From JACJYE01 sp964432875 (GTDB lineage: Bacteria; Bacteroidota; Bacteroidia; Chitinophagales; Saprospiraceae), in the NCBI GenBank assembly GCA_964432875.1, contig CAYSPJ010000050.1, positions 1 through 34,604 of the forward strand: a stretch of 34,604 bases of DNA, in the 5' to 3' direction. The notes under the pieces were generated by a model that ran no database searches, was not told where the DNA came from, and worked only from the letters and a program-made list of their open reading frames with translations. Positions 24,774 to 32,847 of the stretch are shown here, piece after piece. The first letter of the stretch is position 1. Every line of letters begins with the position of its first letter. A program made the translations under genes and the position numbers.

Positions 24774-26009
24774 ATGAAGAAGCGCGTAGTCGCCATTTTA
24801 CTACTAGTAGCCCTCTTCCATTTCGCCGCTGGCGCTCAAAGGCCGGATATGGAGATTGGGCGGGGGCAGAAGCGCATTGACATACCCTTTAGCTATACTA
24901 ATGGGTTCATCATCGTCAATGTGATTTTTGATGATTTCCTCCCCCTGCAATTCATCTTTGATACGGGAGCGGAATACACCATATTATCTAAGCGCGAAAT
25001 CACCGATTTTTTGCGCATCGACTACCAGCGCCGACTGCCTATTATGGGTGCAGACCTAAGCACCGAGCTCTATGCTTACCTGGCTCAGGGCATCAACCTG
25101 CAAGTGGGCGACATCAAAGCCGTGAACCGCTCCGTCCTGGTATTGGAAGAGGATTATTTCCACTTTGAGGAATATACCGGGGTCAACGTACAAGGCATCC
25201 TGGGCAGCGATTTCTTCCGCCGCTTCATTGTGCAGATCGACTACCGGCGGGCGGTGATCTCATTGTACGACCCCCAGCATTTTGAGCTGCCGGGTAAGGG
25301 CTACCAGGAGCTGCCCATCGAGATTGAACGCGGGAAGCCATACTTGTTGGCTACGGTCAATTTCCACCCCGATACGGCTATTCAGGTCAGGCTGTTGTTG
25401 GATACTGGCGCCGGCCTGGCTTTATTGCTGCATACGGATACGCACCCGGGCTTAAAGCTGCCCGACAGGGTCATCCCTAGCAACCTCGGCGCAGGCTTGG
25501 GTGGTTTCCTGCGAGGATACATGGGCAGGATTCAAAAACTGGATGTGGGGCCTTTTGTCTTCAATGAAGTCACTGCGCAGTTCCAGAAACTGCCCGAAGG
25601 GCTGGATACGGCGCGCATGGCCTTCAACCGCAACGGCATCGTCGGCAATGAAGTATTGGGCCGTTTCACCCTCATCCTCGACTATATGAAGGGCCGGGCT
25701 TATGTCGCACCCAACCGCTTCTTCAAGGATAAATTTACCCACGACCGCAGCGGCCTGCTGTTGGCGGCAACCGGTATGCAACTCAACGAGTTCGTCGTCT
25801 ATGGGGTCGTCCCTGGCAGCCCTGCTTATCAGGCAGGGCTGAGGGTAGGTGATAAAATCATTACTATCAATGGCCTGCCTGCTGCTTTTTTTAACCTGGC
25901 GAGTATCAGCCGCAAACTCCGCAAGCAGGTGGGTAAAAAGGTGAGCTTGAGGATATCCAGGGGAGACACTAACATGCGCTTCACCTTCCTGTTGCGAGAG
26001 CTGATTTAA
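24774..26009 (+). CDS. Secreted two-DTG aspartyl protease with C-terminal PDZ domain
   Basis: About 411 residues from the ATG at 24774; a frame opening at 24714 was rejected because only the later start gives a signal peptide (KKRVVAILLLVALFHFAAGA). Two retropepsin-like active-site motifs are visible in one chain: FDTGAEYTIL (Asp63) and LDTGAGLALL (Asp210), each followed by a typical hydrophobic-hydrophobic-Gly segment (VQGILGSDFF, IVGNEVLGRF). A PDZ domain (about 335-405; YGVVPGSPAYQAGLRVGD) ends the protein. Such periplasmic or exported Asp_protease_2/PDZ proteins are common in Bacteroidota, with unknown substrates. It is divergent from the susC-like gene. The duplicated DTG suggests a single-chain, pseudo-dimeric enzyme. 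Confidence 0.85.
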   Translation: MKKRVVAILLLVALFHFAAGAQRPDMEIGRGQKRIDIPFSYTNGFIIVNVIFDDFLPLQFIFDTGAEYTILSKREITDFLRIDYQRRLPIMGADLSTELYAYLAQGINLQVGDIKAVNRSVLVLEEDYFHFEEYTGVNVQGILGSDFFRRFIVQIDYRRAVISLYDPQHFELPGKGYQELPIEIERGKPYLLATVNFHPDTAIQVRLLLDTGAGLALLLHTDTHPGLKLPDRVIPSNLGAGLGGFLRGYMGRIQKLDVGPFVFNEVTAQFQKLPEGLDTARMAFNRNGIVGNEVLGRFTLILDYMKGRAYVAPNRFFKDKFTHDRSGLLLAATGMQLNEFVVYGVVPGSPAYQAGLRVGDKIITINGLPAAFFNLASISRKLRKQVGKKVSLRISRGDTNMRFTFLLRELI

Positions 26010-26042
26010 TTTTGTATTTGGGTTTAGTCGCGAACGTTGAAG

Positions 26043-26056
26043 TGGCGATTTCGCCA
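26043..26056. terminator. Small hairpin after the protease gene
   Basis: TGGCGA (26043-26048) and TCGCCA (26051-26056) form a tight stem 34 bases after the protease stop. There is no T-run directly after it. It may be a weak terminator. Confidence 0.25.
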
Positions 26057-26174
26057 TCTGCCTCCTGGCTGGCCAGTGCCTGGCTCTCCGGCCTCATTTA
26101 GCAGTCTTTTCAAACTAATTTCCTTCTGATGCGTTGACCCTTATGAGCTTTTTTTAGGATAAAATTTTAAACAC

Positions 26175-26615
26175 ATGGACTACCACGTCTATACGCCTCA
26201 GCAACCTGCTGAAGGTGAGCAACTTGAGCATATCACTGATTTTCTCTTCAAACATCTGGAAGAATACGGCGACCATCAGGAAGACATCCTTAAAGCGCTG
26301 GAATATGCGCTCAGTACTAATCCTGCCCAAGGCGGCTTTATCCTTCAGGCAGAAAAAAAAGGCCAGACGGTCGGCGCTGTAGTCATCAACGATACTGGTA
26401 TGGAAGGTTACATCCCGGAGCACATCTTGGTCTATATTGCAGTGCACAACGGCAAGCGCGGCGAGGGTATCGGGCGGAAGTTGATGCAGAAAGCAATCGA
26501 TTTGACTGAAGGCAGCATCGCCCTGCATGTAGAACCAGACAACCCGGCCCGCATTTTATACGAAAAATTAGGCTTCACCAACAAATATCTGGAGATGCGG
26601 CTCCATAAGCCCTAG
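26175..26615 (+). CDS. GNAT-family N-acetyltransferase
   Basis: A 146-residue single-domain protein with the GNAT fold order. A central strand (QTVGAVVINDTG, then HILVYIAVHNGKRGEGIG) leads into the acetyl-CoA pyrophosphate loop R-G-E-G-I-G at about residues 96-101. Motif B follows (ALHVEPDNPARILYEKLGF), ending with YLEMRLHKP. These enzymes transfer an acetyl group from acetyl-CoA to an amine; the substrate cannot be deduced. It lies between the protease and the symporter on the same strand, with 93 bases to the symporter. That gap holds an imperfect inverted repeat, so its link to the amidohydrolase/racemase cluster is uncertain. Confidence 0.88.
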   Translation: MDYHVYTPQQPAEGEQLEHITDFLFKHLEEYGDHQEDILKALEYALSTNPAQGGFILQAEKKGQTVGAVVINDTGMEGYIPEHILVYIAVHNGKRGEGIGRKLMQKAIDLTEGSIALHVEPDNPARILYEKLGFTNKYLEMRLHKP

Positions 26616-26616
26616 T

Positions 26617-26689
26617 GCTATCGGCACCAGGGCCTTATAAAACCGTTTCAATCTTCTTTTCAACAGTGGCGCGCTGGTGTCGCTATAGC
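26617..26689 (+). repeat. Imperfect inverted repeat before the symporter
   Basis: GCTATCGGCACCAG (26617-26630) is nearly the reverse complement of CTGGTGTCGCTATAGC (26674-26689), allowing one mismatch and a two-base bulge. The 43-base interior is AT-rich. It begins two bases after the GNAT stop and ends 19 bases before the symporter start, so it could be a terminator-like or leader structure. Confidence 0.35.
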
Positions 26690-26708
26690 AACTAAAAGCC
26701 ATGCCATC

Positions 26709-28169
26709 ATGCACTTTATCGACCTCACCATATTCTTGCTCTACTTTTTGGGGATGCTGGGAATCGGCCTTTTCTTTTTCTATCGCAACGAAAATACGGA
26801 TGACTACTATGTAGGCGGGCGCAATATGGGCAGTACCCATATCGGCCTTTCGGTAGTGGCGACGGATGTAGGCGGTGGTTTTTCCATCGGCCTGGGGGGG
26901 CTGGGCTTCATCATGGGCCTCTCGGGTTCATGGATGCTGTTTACCGGCCTGGTAGGGGCCTGGCTGAGCGCGGTGTTGCTTATCCCCCGGGTCAGCCGGC
27001 TTTCCAAAAGCATCAATTTGCTGACTTTCCCGCAAATATTCGAACATTTTTATACTGGGCGGGTAGCGCTTTTGGCAGGGATCATCTCGACTATCGGCTA
27101 TATCGGCTTTACCAGCTCCCAGATCTTGGCAGGCGCCAAGCTGGCTTCGGCTACTTTCATTGACCTGAGCATGAATCAGGCCCTGGTAGCGATGGGCGTC
27201 ATCGCGGTGGTCTACACCGTGGCGGGCGGGCTGAAAGCCGTGATCTATACCGATACGGTGCAATGGATTATCCTGATGGGCGGCCTGGTCTTCATCGGCT
27301 TGCCCATCGGCTATTATGCCGTGGGGGGCTATGCCAGCATCCAAGCCGTGGTGCAGCCCGAGTTGCTGTCTTTGACGAATATCCACTGGTCCACTTTAGT
27401 CAATTGGGCGGTGACCATCGTGCCGATTTGGTTCGTGGGCATGACCCTCTATCAGCGTATCTATGCTTGCCGGGACGAGCGCACCGCCCAGCGAGCCTGG
27501 TATCTGGCGGGCCTTTTTGAATATCCGGTCATGGCTTTTATGGGCGTGCTCCTGGGCTTGTTCGCCCGCGTCGGGGCCGAGCAAGGCATGTTCGAGTATC
27601 TGGGCTATGCCGATGCCAGTACCGTAGATGCCGAGATGGGCTTGCCTCTGTTGCTGCGCACGGTGCTGCCAGTCGGCCTGATGGGCTTGATGTTATCAGC
27701 TTACTTTTCTGCCATCATGTCCACGGCAGATAGCTGCCTTATGGCGGCTTCGGGCAACGTCACCACCGATATATTAGGCCGTTTTTTCTCCTTTGCCGAT
27801 AATGATAAAAAGATGCTACGCATCTCGCAGGTCGTCACCCTGATCATCGGCGCCAGTGCCCTCTTTATCGCTATGAACATGCACAATGTGCTGGAACTGA
27901 TGCTGCTGTCTTATGCTTTCATGGTATCCGGCTTGTTCGTGCCGCTGATCGGGGCCTTGTTTTGGAAGCGCGGCACGGCTACGGGGGCCTTTTGGGCCAT
28001 GTTGTTAGGAGGAGGCACTACCACCGCGCTGGTTTTATTAGGCTGGGGCCTTCCTTTTGGGCTGGATGCCAATATTGGGGGCATTAGCGTCTCGGCGATA
28101 GTGTTTGTCGCCTTGAGCATGTGGGGGCGTGAAGTGAAACCCGAAAACAGGAGGGGTGCGGCGGCCTGA
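26709..28169 (+). CDS. Sodium:solute symporter family transporter
   Basis: A 486-residue protein made almost wholly of membrane helices, about 13 by eye. The N-terminal family signature is present: NTDDYYVGGRNMGSTHIGLS followed by VVATDVGGGFSIGLGG. Later conserved parts are VYTVAGGLKAVIYTDTVQWI and LMLSAYFSAIMSTADSCLMAAS, the latter near the sodium site. The family takes up sugars, amino acids, carboxylates or vitamins with sodium; the substrate is not readable. It is followed at 33 bases by the M20 hydrolase and then two racemases, which suggests an amino-acid-like or N-acyl-amino-acid substrate. This fits a cell that also runs a sodium-pumping decarboxylase. Confidence 0.92.
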   Translation: MHFIDLTIFLLYFLGMLGIGLFFFYRNENTDDYYVGGRNMGSTHIGLSVVATDVGGGFSIGLGGLGFIMGLSGSWMLFTGLVGAWLSAVLLIPRVSRLSKSINLLTFPQIFEHFYTGRVALLAGIISTIGYIGFTSSQILAGAKLASATFIDLSMNQALVAMGVIAVVYTVAGGLKAVIYTDTVQWIILMGGLVFIGLPIGYYAVGGYASIQAVVQPELLSLTNIHWSTLVNWAVTIVPIWFVGMTLYQRIYACRDERTAQRAWYLAGLFEYPVMAFMGVLLGLFARVGAEQGMFEYLGYADASTVDAEMGLPLLLRTVLPVGLMGLMLSAYFSAIMSTADSCLMAASGNVTTDILGRFFSFADNDKKMLRISQVVTLIIGASALFIAMNMHNVLELMLLSYAFMVSGLFVPLIGALFWKRGTATGAFWAMLLGGGTTTALVLLGWGLPFGLDANIGGISVSAIVFVALSMWGREVKPENRRGAAA

Positions 28170-28202
28170 GAAGCCTGTTTTTAAAATAAAATTTCATCTG
28201 GC

Positions 28203-29366
28203 ATGGCAAATATCAAATCGAGCAAACCCGATTGGCTGGAAAGCCTGGCGGAAACCCGCCGCAAACTGCACCAGCAGCCCGAGCTCTCGGGGCAGGAGCA
28301 GCATACCGCGGCCTTCATCGCGGGCTACCTGCGCGAGCATACCTCTGCCGAGATATTGGAAGGGATCGGCGGTACCGGCCTAATCGCCCAATTCGACAGC
28401 GGAGAGGAGGGGCCAAGCGTGCTGTTCCGTGCCGAGCTGGACGCCCTGCCTATCGCCGAAGCCAATGAATTCGACCACCGCTCGCAGCGCGAAGGCGTGT
28501 CGCATAAGTGCGGGCACGACGGCCATGCCGCCATCCTCCTGGGCTTGGCCCGCCGGCTAGAAGCGTCTCCTCCGCAGCGCGGCAAAGCCCTGCTGCTGTT
28601 CCAGCCTGCCGAAGAAACGGGCGAAGGTGCCGAATGGGTGCTGCAAGACAAGCAGTTTCAACGCCTGTCGCCCATCGCTCATGCCTTCGCCCTGCACAAT
28701 CTGCCAGGCTTTCCGCTGGGGGAGATCGTGGCCCGCACGGGCGCTTTCACCGCCGCGGTGCGCAGCATCATCATCCGCTTGAAAGGCAAGACTGCCCATG
28801 CCGCCGAGCCCGAGCACGGCATCAGCCCCGCCCTGGCCATCGCCGACATCCTGCAGCAGGCGCGGGGCCGCAGCCGCCCGGAACTGGATGCGGAAGATTT
28901 TGCCATCCTCACGCCCATCTATGTCGCTATGGGCGAAAAAGCCTATGGCACCGCCGCCGGCCAGGGCGAGGTACACCTTACTTTCCGCACCTGGAGCGAA
29001 ACCGCGATGGGTGAGCTGTGCCAGCAATGGACGGCCTATCTGGAAGAGCTCGCCGGCCACCATCAGCTGGAGCTTGCACTGGACTGGACCGATACCTTCC
29101 AAGCTTGCCACAACGACCAGCAAGCCGTCGGGCTGGTGCGGGAAGCGGCAGCGCAAAACGGCATGGCTTTCGAGACGCGGGAGCACCCTTTCAAGTGGGG
29201 CGAAGATTTCGGCGCTTTTACCCAGCGTTACCCTGGTGCCATGTTTGGCTTGGGCGCGGGGGAAGATCGCCCGGCGCTCCACAACCCCGACTACGATTTC
29301 CCGGACGAGCTGCTCTGGCCGGGCATCCGCTTGTTCCATTCCCTTGCCATAAAGATTTTACAATAA
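28203..29366 (+). CDS. M20-family N-acyl-amino-acid amidohydrolase
   Basis: A 387-residue cytoplasmic metallohydrolase of the M20D/HipO-like group, which cleaves N-acyl amino acids (hippurate, N-acetyl amino acids) and related amides. Visible motifs: RRKLHQQPELSGQE at the N-terminus, SHKCGHDGHAAILLGLARRL with metal ligands Cys103 and His105, QPAEETGEGA with Glu137 and Glu138, and GKTAHAAEPEHGISP in the dimerisation domain. The late FKWGEDFGAF and HNPDYDFPDELLWPG complete the metal site. No signal peptide. The stop is one base from the alanine racemase start, so the two are translationally linked. The substrate is unknown; the context suggests acylated amino acids. Confidence 0.92.
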   Translation: MANIKSSKPDWLESLAETRRKLHQQPELSGQEQHTAAFIAGYLREHTSAEILEGIGGTGLIAQFDSGEEGPSVLFRAELDALPIAEANEFDHRSQREGVSHKCGHDGHAAILLGLARRLEASPPQRGKALLLFQPAEETGEGAEWVLQDKQFQRLSPIAHAFALHNLPGFPLGEIVARTGAFTAAVRSIIIRLKGKTAHAAEPEHGISPALAIADILQQARGRSRPELDAEDFAILTPIYVAMGEKAYGTAAGQGEVHLTFRTWSETAMGELCQQWTAYLEELAGHHQLELALDWTDTFQACHNDQQAVGLVREAAAQNGMAFETREHPFKWGEDFGAFTQRYPGAMFGLGAGEDRPALHNPDYDFPDELLWPGIRLFHSLAIKILQ

Positions 29367-29367
29367 T

Positions 29368-30528
29368 ATGCTGGAAACCTCGCACATCCAAATCAGTCGC
29401 TCCGCCTTGGAACACAACTTACGTTTCCTGCGTGAGCAAATGGGCGCCGACACGCGCATCTCCTCGGTGGTCAAGGGCAATGCCTACGGCCACGGCATCG
29501 AATGCTTCGTGCCCCTGGCCGAAGCCTGCGGCATCCGTCATTTCTCAGTTTTCGATGCTTACGAGGCTTCGCGGGTCAAAGCGGTGAGCCAGCATCCTGA
29601 AACGGAAATCATGATCATGGGTATGATTGAGGATGCTGAGCTGGAATGGGCCATCGAGCACGATATCGCTTTTTTCGTTTTTGAAAACCAGCGCATGGAG
29701 CAAGCCCTGGCAGCCGCCCGCAAAATCGGCCGCCCGGCGCAGGTACACCTCGAAATAGAAACCGGCATGAACCGCACGGGCTTATGCCCCGATGATCTGC
29801 CCCGTGCAGCCGAGCTGCTGCGCCAGGGGATGGACGAAGGGCGGCTGCGCTTCGAGGGCTTGTGTACCCACTTCGCCGGGGCAGAGAGTATCGGCAACTA
29901 CCTGCGGGTGCGCGAGCAGCGCAAGCGCTATAACCACGCTCTCAAGTGGTTCAAAGGACAAGGGCTCGAGCCGGCCTTGCGCCATACGGCTTGTTCGGCC
30001 GCCGCCATGCGCTACCCCCCGACCCGTCTGGATATGGTACGCATCGGCATCCTGCAATACGGCTTCTGGCCCAGCCGTGAGGTCTTCATCGAATACAACA
30101 GCCAGCGCGAGGATAAACACGACCCCCTGCAGCGCCTCATCTCCTGGAAAAGCCAGGTGATGGACGTCAAGCGGGTACGCGGCGGCCAGTACATCGGCTA
30201 TGGCACCTCCTACCTGGCTAATATTGACATGGAGATCGCCATCATCCCCGTGGGCTATGCCCACGGCTTCAGCCGCTCGCTTAGCAATCAGGGCCGCGTG
30301 CTCATCCACGGCAAAAGAGTGGGCGTGGTCGGCACGGTCAACATGAATGCTATTACCGTTGACATCACCCGGCTTGAGGGCGTGGCCAAAGGCGACGAGG
30401 TGGTCATCATCGGCTTTCAAGGCGATATGGAGCTCTCGGTAGCCTCCTTTGCCGAATATTCGGTACAGGTCAACTACGAGATTCTGACCCGCTTGCCAGC
30501 AGATATCCCCCGCCGGATCGTGGAATGA
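29368..30528 (+). CDS. alr: Alanine racemase (stand-alone)
   Basis: A 386-residue fold-type III PLP enzyme. The PLP lysine is Lys36 in SVVKGNAYGHG. The second catalytic residue is Tyr278 in YIGYGTSY, where the family normally has GYG. Also visible are EIETGMNRTG, GLCTHFAGAE, RLDMVRIGILQYGFWPS and GRVLIHGKRVGVVGTVNMNA. It interconverts L- and D-alanine, mainly for peptidoglycan. In many Bacteroidota the housekeeping racemase is fused to MurF; this one is a single domain and lies in an operon with an M20 hydrolase, so it may serve a catabolic or specialised role. That last point is inference. Confidence 0.9.
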   Translation: MLETSHIQISRSALEHNLRFLREQMGADTRISSVVKGNAYGHGIECFVPLAEACGIRHFSVFDAYEASRVKAVSQHPETEIMIMGMIEDAELEWAIEHDIAFFVFENQRMEQALAAARKIGRPAQVHLEIETGMNRTGLCPDDLPRAAELLRQGMDEGRLRFEGLCTHFAGAESIGNYLRVREQRKRYNHALKWFKGQGLEPALRHTACSAAAMRYPPTRLDMVRIGILQYGFWPSREVFIEYNSQREDKHDPLQRLISWKSQVMDVKRVRGGQYIGYGTSYLANIDMEIAIIPVGYAHGFSRSLSNQGRVLIHGKRVGVVGTVNMNAITVDITRLEGVAKGDEVVIIGFQGDMELSVASFAEYSVQVNYEILTRLPADIPRRIVE

Positions 30529-30561
30529 GGGCGGGGGGATGGCCCTTTGAAAAAAATGGCG

Positions 30562-30569
30562 TATATTAG
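30562..30569 (+). promoter_or_regulatory. Weak promoter-like TATATTAG box before the second racemase
   Basis: TATATTAG resembles the Bacteroidota -7 element with one change. It stands 36 bases after the alr stop. A TTTG at 30546-30549 is too close for a normal -33 element, so the call is weak. Confidence 0.25.
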
Positions 30570-30578
30570 CCCAAAGTT

Positions 30579-30667
30579 GCCAATTGCCAATTGAGCCTAG
30601 CCGTGGCAGCGTACCCCGTACGCTGACATCCCGCTAAATGCGGACGAGCATTTAGCGGGGCCAATTG
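30579..30667. repeat. Two-hairpin intergenic element flanked by GCCAATTG repeats
   Basis: Between the two racemases are two perfect stems. CAGCGTAC (30607-30614) pairs with GTACGCTG (30618-30625) around CCC. CCCGCTAAATGC (30630-30641) pairs with GCATTTAGCGGG (30648-30659) around a six-base loop. The octamer GCCAATTG occurs twice on the left (30579-30586 and 30586-30593, sharing one base) and once at the right edge (30660-30667). The block looks like an inserted REP- or MITE-like palindromic element with an 8-bp target duplication. Alternatively it is a terminator/leader structure. Confidence 0.55.
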
Positions 30668-30708
30668 CTTGCAACACAACCCGGCACCTCCACCCAAAAA
30701 CAACCGAT

Positions 30709-31779
30709 ATGGCATACTTAACTTTAGACCGAAGCAAACTCAAGCAGAACTACGAATTCCTGGACAGCCTTTTCCGGCAATCGGGCATCGAATGGGCCAT
30801 CGTGACCAAGCTGCTGTGCGGCAACGAGGCTTATCTGAAGGAAGTGCTAGCGTTGGGCATCAAAGAGGTCTGCGATAGCCGTATCAGCAACCTGGCGCGC
30901 ATCAAGGAGCTGGCACCCGAGGTACAAACGGTGTACATCAAGCCTCCGGCTCCTGGTAGTGTAGCCGACATGGTGCGCTATGCCGATGTGAGCTTCAACT
31001 CGGAGAGCGCCACCATCCGCATGATTTCGGAGGAAGCCCAGCGCCAGGGTAAAACCCACAAAATCACCATCATGATCGAGCTGGGCGATTTGCGCGAAGG
31101 CATCATGGGCGACCACCTGATCGATTTTTACCAAAAAATATTCGAGCTGCCTAATATCGAGGTTACCTCTATTGGCGCCAACCTCAACTGCCTGCACGGG
31201 GTACTGCCGTCGCAGGACAAGCTTATCCAGCTCAGCCTTTATAAGCAATTGGTAGAAGCTACCTTCGACAAAAAAATCCCCTGGATCACGGGCGGCACCT
31301 CGGTGGTGCTCCCGCTGTTGCTGCGGCATCAGGTACCCCAGACGGTCAATCACTTCAGGATTGGCGAAACTTTCTATTTTGGCAACGACCTGACGAGCGG
31401 CCAGCTCATTGAAGGTATGACGGGCGATGTGATCCGCCTGCATTCCGAGATCATCGAGATCACTAAAAAGCCCAAGGTGCCTATCGGCCCTATGACCGCC
31501 AACCCCAGTGGAGAGGTTTACGAGATCAACGAAGATGACTACGGCAAAGAATCCTACCGCGCCATCCTCGACGTGGGCCTGCTCGACATCTCGCCCGACT
31601 ACCTTCTACCCGAAGATGAGGATATCGCCATCGTCAACGCCAGCTCCGACATGCTCATCATTGATCTGGGCGAGAGCCCCGGCGAGTACCGGGTGGGCAG
31701 CACCGTCTCTTTCGGGCTCAAGTACATGGGCGCGCTGCGCTTGCTCAATTCTGACTATATCGGGAAGAAGGTCATTTGA
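30709..31779 (+). CDS. Alanine/ornithine racemase-family PLP enzyme
   Basis: A 356-residue protein of the fold-type III group distinct from classical Alr, resembling ornithine racemase (Orr) and YhfX-like proteins. The predicted PLP lysine is Lys34 in AIVTKLLCGN. Other conserved parts: VCDSRISNLARIKEL, ITIMIELGDLREGIMG, IGANLNCLHGVLPS and RIGETFYFGNDLTSGQLIEGM, which closes the cofactor site. Substrates known in the family include alanine and ornithine; the actual one here cannot be read. It follows alr after 180 bases, with the two-hairpin element between, and converges on the AstE/AspA-like gene. Two different racemase subfamilies side by side is the notable feature. Confidence 0.85.
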   Translation: MAYLTLDRSKLKQNYEFLDSLFRQSGIEWAIVTKLLCGNEAYLKEVLALGIKEVCDSRISNLARIKELAPEVQTVYIKPPAPGSVADMVRYADVSFNSESATIRMISEEAQRQGKTHKITIMIELGDLREGIMGDHLIDFYQKIFELPNIEVTSIGANLNCLHGVLPSQDKLIQLSLYKQLVEATFDKKIPWITGGTSVVLPLLLRHQVPQTVNHFRIGETFYFGNDLTSGQLIEGMTGDVIRLHSEIIEITKKPKVPIGPMTANPSGEVYEINEDDYGKESYRAILDVGLLDISPDYLLPEDEDIAIVNASSDMLIIDLGESPGEYRVGSTVSFGLKYMGALRLLNSDYIGKKVI

Positions 31780-31811
31780 AGCGGTGCATCTTGGGAACGG
31801 TTTTGCCGGAA

Positions 31812-32774
31812 TTAGTGTATGCCAATTTCCCACCCCACATGAAACAGCGCATCCCCCTGGCTCACCACCGGCGCGTTGTTGTGGCCGATGAGGAAGCCGT
31901 CTTGCGGGGCGAGCACCTCCTGCTGCCATTCGCCGTAAGGGCTGTGGATTTCGCCCAAGCGCTCGCCTTTACGTATGTCTTGCCCCGAGCATTTTTCCCA
32001 GAGGAACATACCGGCTTTAGGCGCGCGCACCCAGGAAGTCTTCTCAAAATGCCGTACAAGGGGGGGGGGCGGCCCGGCCGCCGCGCTCATGCCCTTGGCA
32101 TGTAGCAGGCGCTGGAGGCCATCCAAGCCGCACTGGATGGCGTATTCGTCGTAGCGCAGGCTTTCGCCGCCCTCGAAGACGATGACGGGCTTGCCCTGCC
32201 GGGCCGCCGCCCGGCGGAACGACTTGGGGATGGCGAGCTTGTGCAAAGATACTGGCGCGCCAAAAGCCCGCACTAGCTCGGCGGCGGCGGCATCGCCGGG
32301 AGTGAATCGGACCTGCGGGTAGTTGTAAGTCGCCCCGCCTCCTGTATGGAAATCCACCGCGAAATCGGCCCAGGGCAGGATTTTCTTGGTCAGGGTGCGG
32401 GCGATGCGGGAGGCCAGCGAGCCGTTGAGATTGCCGGGGAAGGAGCGGTTGACATCCTTGCCGTCGGGCACCGCCCGCGAGAAGTTGATGAAGCCATACA
32501 CATTTAATATCGGTATAGCGATGACGCTGCCACCGGCCAGCGGATCGAAGAGCCCCTGAGCCATCGCCCGCCGCACGATCTCGATGCCGTTGGCCTCATC
32601 GCCGTGGATGCCGCCCACAACCAGCATAGAGGGCCCCGGCGCGCTGCTGCGGTATACTTCGGCATGTACGTAGATGAGGTTGCCCGAAGGCAACCGGGCC
32701 ACGGGGATTTTGACGGCAGCGCGCTGCCCGGGGGCAATGGCGGTGTGGTGGATGGTGAAGTGGTCAGTGGGCAT
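31812..32774 (-). CDS. AstE/AspA-family zinc deacylase with C-terminal biotinyl-like domain
   Basis: About 320 residues from the ATG at 32774. The frame stays open further upstream to 33089, but that part is not protein-like and crosses an inverted repeat. The zinc site reads GGIHGDEANG (His57, Glu60) and FAVDFHTGGGATYN (His143), with DVNRSFPGNLNGS as the substrate-binding arginine region. This is the succinylglutamate desuccinylase/aspartoacylase family, which removes acyl groups from amino acids. A C-terminal barrel-sandwich part (about 245-320; VRAPKAGMFLWEKC, APQDGFLIGHNNAPVVSQGD) is usual for bacterial members. A run of ten C on the coding strand lies at residues 236-239, between the domains. 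It converges with the racemase gene. Confidence 0.88.
   Translation of the reverse strand: MPTDHFTIHHTAIAPGQRAAVKIPVARLPSGNLIYVHAEVYRSSAPGPSMLVVGGIHGDEANGIEIVRRAMAQGLFDPLAGGSVIAIPILNVYGFINFSRAVPDGKDVNRSFPGNLNGSLASRIARTLTKKILPWADFAVDFHTGGGATYNYPQVRFTPGDAAAAELVRAFGAPVSLHKLAIPKSFRRAAARQGKPVIVFEGGESLRYDEYAIQCGLDGLQRLLHAKGMSAAAGPPPPLVRHFEKTSWVRAPKAGMFLWEKCSGQDIRKGERLGEIHSPYGEWQQEVLAPQDGFLIGHNNAPVVSQGDALFHVGWEIGIH
32060..32069 (+). repeat. G10 homopolymer inside the deacylase gene
   Basis: Ten consecutive G on the plus strand (ten C in the gene) encode a short proline run between the catalytic and C-terminal domains. With ten bases the frame is open through both domains. This is the longest G/C homopolymer I noticed in the window. 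Confidence 0.9.
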
Positions 32775-32847
32775 GGCGAGCTGGAAGCAGTTTCGGCTAG
32801 GATGAAAGATGTGTTTCCTTAAGAACGTTTTTTGGGCCGCCTTGGTT

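Noticed and set aside
28557..29339. 260-codon minus-strand frame and a 168-codon plus-strand frame at 28508-29014
   Set aside because: Both overlap the M20 amidohydrolase, which has all metal-site motifs. High GC content keeps the shadow frames open.
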